Assembly: GCA_025093555.1 (NCBI GenBank) | Contig: JAIWNF010000008.1 | Location: 620,001-684,000, forward strand | Origin: Circinella umbellata | Lineage: Eukaryota; Mucoromycota; Mucoromycetes; Mucorales; Lichtheimiaceae | Length of the DNA stretch: 64,000 nucleotides | Reading direction: 5' to 3' | Shown here: one piece after another, positions 12,838 to 24,069 of the stretch | How positions within the stretch are numbered: position 1 is the stretch's first letter | Layout: each line of letters begins with the position of its first letter | Notes under the pieces: generated by a model | Told to the model about the DNA's origin: nothing | Seen by the model: only the letters and a program-made list of their open reading frames with translations | The model's database searches: none | Program-made: the position numbers and the translations under genes

Positions 12838-13593
12838 TTAAGCTTCAACAATAGTTCCAGGAGCCTTGGAATCCTTTCTCAAATCCAACATAAGTTGTTT
12901 CATTCTACTAACATCGCGTGTATGATGTCCAGTCTTTGCATTTGTTACATCAAATTCACGAACAACACGTTCCCAAATATTAGCTGAAGATGCATCTTCA
13001 CGATCCTTTAAATAATTTTCTTCGCGTTCTCTATTATAACATATATTGTTTAATAAATTGTATCCATTTTATTCCTATATCATTTCCATCCAATCCTTTT
13101 CTTCCTATTGGATAGTTATATATCTAGTTATTACCTGTTTTCTTCGATAGTTCGTTGTTTCTTTTCATTATAATCTTCATAAAATTTATCAATTTCTTCA
13201 CGAGCACGTTGAATAGTTTCTTGTTTCTTATTTTCAGCTTCTTCATCACGTTGTGCAATAAGTTCTTTTTGTTTTTCACGCCATTGTCTATTTCATCATC
13301 CATATATCAATAGTATCAATATTCCATCTTTTTAATTTACTTATTATACCCTTCGTAAGTTTTTTTCTTCTTCTTACCTTACAACTTCGGGTTCTTCATC
13401 AGGTAACATAGCTTTATGGAAAGCCTAGAGATTATATCATAAATATATATTTAGTTTTCTTTTTTTTCGACCATATGACGTAAATGTATATCATTACTAC
13501 CAAAAATGGTGAATGAATTATATGTTTTATAAATACCTGAGAAGTCTCGAGTTCTTCAGCTTTTGGGAATTCGGATTCAAATGCTGAATAGTC

Positions 13594-13627
<34 letters not shown>

Positions 13628-13878
13628 TTGAAAACACCTGGTGTTCCTGGAGTGGGTGATAAAGTAGTAGAACCAAAGGCAGGTGAGTTGGAAGTGGGTA
13701 CATCAGATGGTGGTGACATCATCAAATCGTGTGTTGGAGAAGTAATATCGGCAGCAACAGGTGTTGACACATCCCCAGATGAAAAAAGATCAGCATCTTC
13801 ACCAAGTGCTGCACGTTCGCGTGCCAAAAAGTCGGCAGTAGGATCGTTGGAGGAATTAAAGTCACCAAAATCAGACAT
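12838..13878 (-). CDS. CLC1: clathrin light chain
   Basis: Four exons (13537-13878, 13378-13424, 13135-13287, 12838-13030) with consistent phases encode about 244 aa. ATG is at 13878-13876 and TAA at 12840-12838. The N-terminus MSDFGDF plus DPTADFLARERAALG is the conserved light-chain start. A Ser/Thr/Pro-rich linker contains an 11-Thr run from an ACT-type repeat (about 13597-13626). The middle exons encode a charged coiled coil (QWREKQKELIAQRDEEAENK and EEIDKFYEDYNEKKQ) that in this family binds the heavy chain. The C-terminus keeps NIWERVVREFD followed by TGHHTRDVSRMKQLMLDLRK, the fungal light-chain ending. It is a component of the triskelion in endocytic and Golgi coats. The length is typical. 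The upstream in-frame ATG at 13998 lacks conservation, so MSDFG is the chosen start. Confidence 0.95.
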
Positions 13879-14652
13879 TTTTTTTATTCTTTTATATATA
13901 TTGTTTGAAATAAGAAGAAACCGTTTTCGCTCTTTTTTTTTTTGCCAAGCTAGTTTCGCTTTACAAATGCGGAATTTAAATTGTGGCCTTTTTCCCACTT
14001 TTTATATGCTTATGTTCAAGCCCATGATCCGGGCTTAGTTTTCCTTTCATTGACTATACACTGCTATCATCCACCAACACTACCTTTAAGAACAAAGGAA
14101 TCTAATCATTCTTTATCCTTGAATCTAGCTTAAGAATAAAGTTTAGAACTTCTCGCCGAAGGTAGATTTACTAACTAATAAAAGCATACATCAAGAAAAG
14201 TATGTAGTGAGCTAATTTTTATCCAATCTATCTCTGTTACATGAACTCTATAATAACTTTATTACTATCAAAAAAAAAATCTAAAAGTCAGAGATGAAAA
14301 TGGAAAAAAAAAGTACTTTTTTTTTCTGCATAAATAGTGTTGCTTTAACACTATCAAGATTTATGATAAGAAACTGTCCAGTTTAATCTAACCTTATCAT
14401 AGACTCGAAATCCACATCATTATATCGGGTCATATTATAATGAGACCATTCATAGAAGAAAAACATTGATGTGTATTGTTCATGAAACTGTTTACGAGGT
14501 AACTACATATGTATTAATAAAACGAGGAAACCCCCTTATCACGTATTATGAATGGTAATGGATAAAATCGACGCATTATTTATTACATTCCACCATAAAA
14601 AAAAAGTCGAATAATATTTCTGCTTTCTTTATTCTTGTGTTATGCAGGTAGT
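13879..14652. other. intergenic
   Basis: Clathrin light chain promoter side plus AT-rich DNA. GAAAC/TTTGCC motifs occur near 13910-13960, but I see no element I can name and no supported gene. Confidence 0.5.
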
Positions 14653-15422
14653 TACAAGCAAGTTCGATCTATTACTGTCACATTCTCTTCTTACTACAAA
14701 CATAAAAATAAATTTAATGGAGAAAGAATCGATTATTTTATTGGGTAAAATTATTTATATAGTATTAAATCCAGTTTTTCTTTGACTTGGTTGATAATTA
14801 TGCTTATACGTATTTTTCAATCTAGAAAAAAAAGTCGGCCTAAATAAAGAATTTTTCAGCAATAGGTGGACAATTACTTTTCGATCAAGCAGAATATCTT
14901 AACGACGCTATTAAAAAGATATTATCTTTATATGACCCATCGAAAACTTCATCAGTACTTATTGTTGGCCATTCTATGGGTGGTATTGTTGCTCGATTGA
15001 TGTTGACATTACCCAATTACCGACCTAATACGATAAATACAATTTTGACCCTTGCAACGCCTCCTACTATACCGCCCATTGTATTAGGACCGAAAATGGC
15101 ACGAGTATATGATCAAATTAGTTTTTCATCGACAGTTTTTAACAACAATAATAACAATATCACATTGATATCACCTGCAGGTGGTACATCTGATAGTATC
15201 GTTAATTCTGATTCAGCAATATTACCCATCGGTAAAGAAAGATTGACAGTATTTTCAACAGCAATCCCAAAGGTATGGACATCATGTGATCATATAGCTA
15301 TTTTATGGTGTAATCAACTTGTTCGCTTGGTTGCAGCAGCTCTAGTGGACGGTGTACAACAACAGCCTCAGAATCTCATTCAGCCAATTCAAATATTCGA
15401 CCGGCACTTTATTCATATTTAA
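14653..15422 (+). pseudogene. truncated GPI inositol-deacylase (BST1/PGAP1-like) relic
   Basis: Two blocks of the GPI inositol-deacylase family are recognisable. The first (about 14653-14743) encodes AGSYKQVRSI, the block that follows the conserved PGN motif, then ERIDYF. The second (14848-15422) encodes GGQLLFDQAEYLNDAI, the lipase nucleophile motif VGHSMGGIVAR, LTLPNYRPNTINTI, then a SPAGGTSDSIV block and FSTAIPKVWTSCDHIAILWC, all in family order. The catalytic Ser and the late Asp/His region look intact. However, phases across the putative intron (14744-14859) do not match, a TAA lies directly before the second block, the N-terminal membrane anchor is missing, and the frame stops shortly after RHF. 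Full-length family proteins are near 900-1100 aa. I read this as a decayed partial copy. Sequencing error or a very short functional paralog are weaker alternatives. Confidence 0.72.
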
Positions 15423-16795
15423 ACTTCCTCGTCTTCTAGGTAAAAAAAAAGAATATCTGAAAAAGAATGATTTTACCTAAATACTATAATTTTTTAATTT
15501 TGAAAGAATGTTTATATGTTTAAGCGATCATCAAGAAGAACAAGAAAATATGTTTGGACCGATAATACATTAAAACATGGATGTTAAAAAGCAAGTATAT
15601 TTTATTGGATCGGATAAAGACAATGTTTCTATAGATGTAATTTTTTTTTCTCTATAGGAACATATTATTACATGTTAAAATTGTGTTGAATCAAAACCTC
15701 CCAAATTTATCTTATTCTCATGTTCTTTACATTCCTTCTACGTGCCTTATGTTATTTCTGAAGTTGGCGTTTATATTCGGTAACTTCCCCTACATAATAT
15801 TCCGATGCTGAGTATAGTTTTGTTTTTTTTGGTGACTAGTATACTCATGAAATGGTATCAAGGTAAGATATGTCAATTTTTTTTTATTACGGAAAAAGAA
15901 ACTTAGAATGCACGGAACTTAACTCTATTTACATAATCGTCATTATTATGATACGAGTCTCCAAGTTACGTGGATTCGTATTATAAGATATTATACTTTC
16001 GTTGTTTTGGATACATACAGCCTTATTCAAAAATCATAAGTGCTATACATGGTACGTAGTGATAATCAAAGCTAGCGAGATTTGCTAGAGGTATGTATGC
16101 TCTTCATGTGTGATATTGTACGACGAAGGGTAATCATATAAGATATAAATTACATGTGGGTATATTTATTTGTAAATAATTATTTTTTTCTTTTACGTAT
16201 GAATAAATTTATACATGTTTGTCAATATAGGGATAGTAATGGAATGTTAAAAAGTATACCCATTCATAGACCCATACGTATAATAAGAAATAGTACTGTA
16301 ACATTCTGCAGCTTATTATAATATACCTACGTTAGTGCGTAACTGAAATACGGTTTCTAAATAATACTCTTCTTTTCTTGTATATATGTATCTCCAAGCA
16401 GCAGTTGAAGATGATATACCAATCCAAAAGACTCAACAGTGTTGGGGAAAACGTATTTTCAAAACTATTACGACATCCTTGAACTTGAAATAAAAAAAAA
16501 CAACCATCATTCGAACTAGCAAATCATACAAATTACTCACTTAATTCAAAACAAAAACAAGTATGTTGACTTATGGCGGGGGGGGGGTTGACTCTTATAT
16601 GATCTTGAAAAACGAAAAGTTTTGAGGGGGTCCGTGCTTTTCTTCGGAGTTAGTTGTGAAACAATCAAGTAACTGAGGAACAAAACAAGATTCTTTAAAA
16701 ATTCAGTGATTTAAACCCGGTAATGGCCACCATTGATTCAATAAATAAAAGTTTTAATAAGGTGTGCATTTTTATTGATATCGTAGATAGTTAGG
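15423..16795. other. intergenic AT-rich DNA
   Basis: No supported gene. It includes a G-run at 16578-16587. Short frames here are broken by stops, and I see no further BST1 homology that I can defend. Confidence 0.45.
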
Positions 16796-17640
16796 GTGTA
16801 TTCCACTGAAATAACCAAAAAAATTTGACTTTTAAATGCCTATATGAAATTTTGTTTTATGTACTTGTGTTTTGGCACCGATATAATCCAAGAATCGTGC
16901 TTTTTGACATCGAAAGAACAAAAATCATGGTTTACTTTGTCAATTTTAATAAAGAAAAAAAATCTAAACTTTATAGCTTTTGGTCCACTTAAGCAGAGAA
17001 GAGAAGATTTTGAAACATTCAACTATGGCAGGAGTCAAACAGAGTTATTGAAATAATGTATGATACAGTAACGAGTTTAAATCGGAATAATATTATGATG
17101 AAGGATGGGATGCAGAGGATGTATGTTACTTTGAAAAACTCAAAAATGAAATCGGTTAAAAGTACCAAACATATTTTAGAAGAACATCACTTAGATAGTT
17201 TGAAAATGCACCACATAATGTAAGAAAAAAAATGGATAACACATTGTAACATGGATTCAACTTTTAATTATCTTCATTGTGTGTAACATAATCTCTCAGG
17301 TTCTTAGCATGACTTCAGAGAACAAATAATGCATTATAAAAAGGAAGCAAAGATAATGCTCATTTAACTATAATGTATGCTAAATTCCACTGCGAGTGTA
17401 ATTGGATCGAGTAATACTAAGGATCCGCTAGAATGGATTGTGACTATATGTACATGAATCTCGGTCAATAAAGTATCACCTAACGAGGATACTTCAACAG
17501 AGATGCATTATCATAAACATGTATCATATTATAGCTAGACTACGTATTAACACAAAGCTGATCAGAAGGTATATGTGATTTTTTCAAGAAAGTACACAAT
17601 CACATAGAAGAATTCGTATACGTATAGGATAGATTTTTTT
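16796..17640 (+). repeat. decayed dispersed element, copy A
   Basis: Bases 16796-17372 match the reverse complement of 22308-22870 (copy C), and 17378-17640 match the reverse complement of 18390-18692 (copy B). The shared words are long; for example TCTTCATTGTGTGTAACAT occurs in A and, inverted, in C, and AGTATCACCTAAC in A and B. A 70-codon frame (16844-17056) shares the peptide block QRREDFETF-YG-S-T-LLK with copy C. Downstream, both copies need a frame change to continue, so neither looks functional. The family is not identified: it may be a transposon-borne or lineage-specific multicopy gene. Confidence 0.75.
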
Positions 17641-17682
17641 TCATTAAATAATAAAGCGAGGGTTAAATCCCAATAAAATTGA

Positions 17683-17725
17683 AACATCGCACCATAGTCA
17701 TTATAACTTTATTTGGTGCGATGTT
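17683..17725. repeat. 12-bp perfect inverted repeat (hairpin)
   Basis: AACATCGCACCA at 17683-17694 is followed after 19 bases by its exact reverse complement at 17714-17725. It lies just past copy A, between copies A and B, and could be a remnant of transposon ends or a fold-back. There is no T-run to suggest a terminator and no gene beside it. Confidence 0.8.
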
Positions 17726-18209
17726 ATAAGCAGGACGACAGTTGAATAATTTCAACTCATTCCCATTATTTAACAACTGTTCTCTATCGAATTCATTTTC
17801 GTAGAAATACATATCGATAATGATTTTTTTGCATTTTGGGGATGTTCACTACGTAACTTTTTTTTTGTTCAGTCTTTATTTCAGATATTAGATTATTTGC
17901 TTACTTGCCTTTAAATCACTCATATTAGTAGTGAACCCGGCGTAATCCAACTTTAGAGCAACCTCAGACCAACTAGGAGTCCAACTTAGGTTCAGCTTGG
18001 CTCCAATAGCCACCACACAAACTTTGTAAAAAATCTAATCTTTTTTCAAAAATTTGATTGATTATGTTGTCGTTTACGTAGCTTTGTTTTTTATATACCT
18101 TGAGTATTTCCATTGACTTGATCTAGGTTAGGTAATAAAGTATCATCATTGTTTAAAGCTCTTCTACGAAAGCTTTGTTTTACAGAGCTACAAGATCATA
18201 CGAATTCTT

Positions 18210-18695
18210 TTTCTACTACGTAATGATCTCCGTCGTAATATATTGATTATTCTTTGTAATAGAACTGATCGATTTGTACTTGATGTTTCTTTTTGATTTT
18301 TCTGCAAAATGGTGCATTCCATCTTTAATAGCCAAAAAGTTTTGATGTTTCAATTCTTTTTGGAGTTTAAACCCGGGTTCATTATTTAATAGAAGATAAA
18401 TATCTATCATATATGCTGATTCTTTTATGTGATGTGTACCTTCAGGTCCGCTTTATGTCAATATACAGTCTAGCTATACACTCCAATCCCTATAACATTA
18501 TTCACGTTTATGATAATAATGAATCTCTGCTAAAGATGTACCTTTGTTAGGTGATACTTTTTTTTTATTGAGATTCGTGTTTGGGTTCTTTTCTAAAGAT
18601 TTATATATCCAGTATATAATCACAATTCATTCTAGCAGATCACTAGTATCACTCAATCCAATTGCGGACGCAGTGGGATTTAGAATACAATATAC
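18210..18695 (-). repeat. decayed dispersed element, copy B
   Basis: On the minus strand, 18692 down to about 18390 aligns with 17378-17640 of copy A. The shared region starts near a CCCACTGCG word and runs through TATAGCTAGAC. It continues into a 64-codon frame (18410-18216) encoding NNEPGFKLQKELKHQ and KDGMHHFAEKSKR, with no match visible in A or C. In-frame stops interrupt the upstream part. With copy A it forms an imperfect palindrome centred near 17.9 kb. Confidence 0.7.
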
Positions 18696-21273
18696 GTTAT
18701 GATACACATATTTTTTTTTATGCTTCAAACGAAATGAAAATTGACCATCTTTAAACAAATTGCCTTTAAGTAAATAACGTGTTATTTATTACCATATTTG
18801 AATTAATATGTTAATTATGAAGAATGATCATGTAAAGAATCTCCTTTTTAATCATTATTGCTATGTGAAACCAAGATTGGATATTAGATATGTTCATAGA
18901 TTCTTTAATAACTATAAAATATTAAAATAGTTATCTTGATATAATTACGCAGTCAGCAAAATATACGTAAAAATAAAAGAGTAAACTATTTTCGTTAAAT
19001 ATTAGAATGGTAAGTTACATACTATTATTACTCTATGAATTATAATATCGTCATTGACCATAGAATAAAATGTAAGATTATTTTTGTGGGTCATAAGACC
19101 TTCAAAAAATATATATCTTGGAAACAATAAAAAAAAATGGTCCACTCATTTCAGTAACACTCACCATTGGCAAGTATATATTTTTTTGCCTGAGACTTGT
19201 TGAAACATTTAGAAGTTTTAATAAAAGAACTGGAAATGTTTAAATTCTACCACGAATTCACATAATGGGGATCTGTAATATTTTTATATTTGGTTCAAAC
19301 AAATGGCATTTCGTGAAAAGAAAAGAAAATGGAGGAAATGAATTATATGTGCGTGGTCAAAAAAATTAAAATTCAAACGCGTGTTTTTATAATGTCACGC
19401 GCATTATTATACCAGCAAAAAATTAAAATTAAAAAATTATTATTCATTTATTTATTATATTGTGTTAACTAAGTAACTAGCTGATACTCCGATCATCCTA
19501 ACGCACTTCATGCCCAGGCAACTAGTGTAAACAGCATTTTACTTTAAAATGTCCATAGGATCGTACACTCAACATACTTTCCAAATTAAGGAGGTGACCA
19601 AATCAAATAAAATAACCGAAGCTATTTTACTCAAAATGGCCCATTCCTTAACCAGAGAGCACTTCATGAGTGTAGTTCACCTTGAACTTTTAAAGGTAAA
19701 AAGCTGATTGCAACTAATTGCCTGGGCCGAAGCCGGGCCGAAGCCTATTTCAAGAAAAAAAAAAAAAAAAAGAGGGAAAAAAAGGGAAAAAATGAACGTC
19801 TTTTATAGCTTTTTTTTGGGTGCCATAATTTTTGGGTACTTCTCCATTTTTAGTAATAGAAGTAACCCAAGATTTTAGTGCACCCCTTTTTTTTACGTGA
19901 CCGCTTTAAATTTTTTTATTTTTCAAGCTTTTCATTGGCTCAGTTAATTTCAAGTACAGTGCAGAGCGATAGGATTACTAAGTATAGTATAAGCTTGTGT
20001 GAATAAAAATGGAAGGGAGTGATGATTTAAAAGTAAAGGAGCACGGTTGCCATGGTAATGAAGAAAGTAACAAGCTGTTTCTTTGCATTATGAGCACACT
20101 CTGTTTCACAGCCAACTCCGAAAAAAGCACAGACCCCCTTCCTCCCATTGTTCTTTTTTTTTTTTAACTTTGGCAAGGGCACAGAAAAAACAAAGATTTT
20201 GATTATTATAAGTTTATATAGTTTAATTAAAAATATTTGTGACCTGTTTCATAATTCGTTCAAGATCGCTCAATTCATTATTGTCTTGTTCGACAATCGC
20301 GATGGTGCGATCAAGGAAAGAAAGCAATTGTCGGATCGCACTCAAGTTTTTTTTGTGCCACTCAGAATGTAACCCTAATTTTCATAAAACATCCATTCAT
20401 ATGAGCATAGTAAGCAAAAACTACATATCGAAAGCTAAAACTGAGATTCTTCTATGGTGTGTAAAATTGCTCTGATGAAGAATAATTAATTGTTATAGAC
20501 TCTCATTTTGTGCAGTTGAACGGATATGTACAAACCGCATGGTATACGTAATGATATAGTAACATAATCAAATTTATACACATGAGAGTACGTAGCAGTC
20601 TATATTTATGCAGTTTATTATGAGAGAAATAATTTGCTATATATAATATTATGATGATACTACGTAAGATATAAAGTAGTTCTTTTTTGGATACGTAATA
20701 GTTTTTATGTGGAATGGGTTCAATTTATAGGACAGAGTAACATTATAGCATTATAAAAAACATACTGATGCTTAAATGATGAATAGATTGTTGTTATAAT
20801 AAAGTAAGGGTATAGAAATTAAGAATGTTTTTGTTCATATGAATTTATACAGGTGGTAAAAAGAATGAATATAATAACATAGGTTATTGATGTTGTGGTG
20901 ATGTGTGGTAAAAAAAAAGTGGGAGGAGGTTGGTATAAGATCAATGGAGTTTATTGGATTTATAGCTTGTTGAATTGCATACATCTCTAGATCTCTCAAT
21001 GGTACCTTTTTATTTGACGATGTGAATAGTGTTTATCTGGATTTATCATTGAAATATACGGGGGTTGACAATATGACACGGGAAGCAACTACTTACCAAT
21101 TCAGTACATGATAAATTCTCTTGCTGTATAATTAGAAAAAAACAGAAGTTATCATTTACAAAGTTTACAAACTTTGTGTATATGTGATCTCAGATATATT
21201 TATATACATCAATTTTGGCATCAAACCCTACTCTCCAAAATTATTGTTTCCTTACATACACATAAAATGAAAA
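18696..21273. other. gene-poor AT-rich region
   Basis: No intact gene. A repeated GGCCGAAGCC-type motif occurs twice near 19726-19744. On the minus strand 20381-20223 there is an isolated protein-like segment (WHKKNLSAIRQLLSFLDRT, then an acidic helix ending MKQVTNIFN and TAA) preceded by a possible splice acceptor. No partner exon was found, so it is treated as an orphan relic. Confidence 0.45.
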
Positions 21274-23120
21274 TTAGCAAGTTATGAATAGGTTGGGATT
21301 TTTTATTTTATTTAATGGAAGATTTATTTGACTTGCGTCTATAGACATATGGTCGCTTTCTTGCGGTACATTAGGGGGGGGGTAGAAAAAAGTACATATA
21401 CAAAGAGAAAAAATGGATGTATTGACTGAAAAAACTTTCAAAAGGGAAAAAGTCAAACTAGTGAAGGAACAAGAGGAGAATATATAAGAAGTAGAGAGAA
21501 TATAGTAAAAGTATAGGCCATGAAAGTAAGATCCAGGGATAGTAAATACGTACTAATTGATAATAATAAAGTTGGTGGTTTATTGAGTATAAGGGGAGGG
21601 AGTGGCAAAGAAACGATGGCGACTTCGGAGTTTGGTTCATCTTCATCAAAGTCATCGTCAGGATAACTTAAACGATCAATTTCATGAAGAACATTACTGA
21701 GAGCAAGCCATGCTTTTTTTCACCGTCCAAGTGATAAGCCAATTTCAGAGCGCGCGTGGAAAGCGGTTATTGATGAAATCTAGCGGCTGGAGTTTTGTAG
21801 ACAAAGTTGGAAGGTTACCAAATGCACGGTAAAGATCTACCAGTAGTGGTTGGAACAGTGGACAGTTTTTGTAGTATTCTCTGTATGTTGGTTGCTATAG
21901 TACCACAACGGCAATTTTTAAGTAGATAAGATAATAGCATATAAATATGCCACTTTACTAGTCTCTGTAGGTCACGCAAAAAGCTGGTAAATAAAGTATC
22001 GGGTCTATTATACGGTTATGTCGAAGACAGCGTATTGTTTTACGTTTGGTACTGATATAGTATGCTATTCTTCATCTCGTTTTAGTTCAATTACTTTATG
22101 AACTGGATCTTTTAGTGGACTGGTGCTGTTTTTTAATCTGTTATGGAGCTGATAAAATGGGTTATATGAGGTGAGATATTTCCATTGTTTGGCACAGTTT
22201 TTATCCTAAAGAAAAGAAAATTTAATCGATCTGGCTAAGGTAGTTACTGGAAGTTCTTTAGGTCGAGTTACAAATTCTAGTTGTAAGGTACGGGTTTTCT
22301 GCTGTATCATAGTTAAATGACCATTATCTTCAATTCCTTCTTATAATGCATTTTTTGTTCTCAGAAGCCATGCTAAGAACCTAGGAGATGATGTTACACA
22401 CAATGAAGATAATTAAAAGTTGGATCCATGTTACAATTTGTTATCCATTTTTTTTCTTACATTGTATGGTGCATTTTCAAACTATAGGTTATGTTCTTCT
22501 AAAATATTTTTGATACCTTTAACCAATTCCATCCTTGAGTTTTTCAAAGTAACAGACATCTTCTGCACCCATCCTTCATTATAATATTATTCTGATAAAC
22601 ACTCATCTGTATCATACACTATTTCAATAACTTTGTTCGACTCCCGCCATAGTAGAATGTTTCAAAATCTTCTCTTCTCTGCAAGTTCACCAAAAGCTAC
22701 AAACTTTGAAAGCCTAAGGAATTTTTTTTCATATATCAAAATTGAAGAAAGTAAACCAATTTTTTAATTTTTTCGATGTCAAAGAGCACAATTTTTGGAC
22801 TATTTTGTTCAAATACAAGTACATAAAAAAAATTCTTAGGCATTTGAAAAATCAATTTTTTTTGGGCTATTTAAGATGGAATGGACCATAACCAATTATA
22901 TGAAATCCCTCCTTCTTTAATTGATTTATATATGTATGATGTTTTGGTATTGGGTATTACATCTATAATTTTTTTTTTGGTAATATCAACTGTAAAACTG
23001 GAGTTAATTTATTTTGTTTATCTTGGAATATCATTTATGAGCTTTACCATAATATTCTTTATCCAAAAAAAATTAGATGACGCGGTCTTATTTTTTTGTT
23101 ATCCGTGTTGCCTTTCATGA
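21274..23120 (-). repeat. decayed dispersed element, copy C (longest)
   Basis: A stretch of about 1.8 kb with protein-like but interrupted minus-strand coding. Between 22870 and 22308 it aligns to copy A. Further segments read IEDNGHLTMIQQKTRTLQLE and VTRPKELPVTTLARSI (about 22330-22220), a KNCRCGTIATN piece (about 21915-21880), then after frame changes YRAFGNLPTLSTKLQPLDFI and RLSYPDDDFDEDEPN (about 21680-21620). At least two frameshifts and several stops separate them. The spacing and the Cys-containing piece are compatible with the C-terminal part of a non-LTR retrotransposon polyprotein, but I cannot confirm that. Unlike A, C has unrelated sequence after 22308, so A and C are independently truncated. 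Confidence 0.6.
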
Positions 23121-24069
23121 CTTTAGAACGCTATGGCTCTTCTGATGAAAAGTCTGTGTTTTCCTTGTTGAACCATTGGGTGCATACCAATGGGGTAGCT
23201 TTATCAAATTTTTGAGTAAAGCTCCAAATAGTTCCAAAATCTATCTATATGTACAAAGGATAGTCTATATAAAGAATCCGGCGAAGATTCTATTTAAGTC
23301 GATATACATTTCACAGTGGAAAATAAATCGGTGAATCTTTTTTTTTCACCTGTCAAACAGGGTGAATTGAAAAAATATTTACTAATATCCACCACTTCAA
23401 ACTACCGATATTCTATATTTGTATTATATTATCATGATATTACTTTCAACATACACTCCAATCTTTACTTACTTGACTAGTATTCTTTTTTTTTTTGACT
23501 TCTTCTGTTTACCTTTGTCCTTCTAATAATGAAGTACATATATAATTCATTAATATCAGAATTCAAAATTTATGACGTATCCACTTTTTTTGGTGAATTA
23601 CGTATACTATTACCAATACCGCAATGAAGAACATAAGCGTTAAAAGCAATAAATCCATGATGGTGTATGTAGTTGTAAGCTATTGGTTATTGAACATTAA
23701 TTGTATTATCTACAACGCATAGTTGAATCTTGTGGCATATCCTACTAATCACAAACCCTCGTATATACTTATTACGTCTACATTTAATTCATAGCTTATA
23801 AATAATAGGATAAAAAAACATGAGTTTTTATTTTTTCGGTTAATTAATATACAATGAAAAATATTTTATTTTATAATTTATTATATAGAGAAAGAAAGAA
23901 AAAACAAGACAAAAAAGAAAGAATATATAAAGAATAATATAACAATATAAATAATAAATAATAAGAGTAGTAGAAAAAAAAAGTAGAAGTAGAAAAAAAA
24001 AAGTATATATGTAATCAATCCCACGAGGGAGGTGGGGGAAGAGGAAAAAAATTTATAAATATGTATAAC
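23121..24069. other. intergenic, kinesin 3' side
   Basis: AT-rich and without a supported gene. The last 200 bases before 24070 are A-rich on the + strand and probably hold the kinesin 3' UTR. Confidence 0.5.

Noticed and set aside
13432..13998. Longer clathrin light chain start at 13998
   Set aside because: The extra N-terminal 40 residues have no counterpart in the family. MSDFGDF at 13878 matches the conserved start, and the frame past 13537 runs into an intron.
18307..18340. Direct-orientation similarity of ATTCCATCTTTAATAGCC to the inverted start of copy C
   Set aside because: The match is short and A/T-rich and is in the wrong orientation relative to the rest of copy B, so chance is the simpler explanation.
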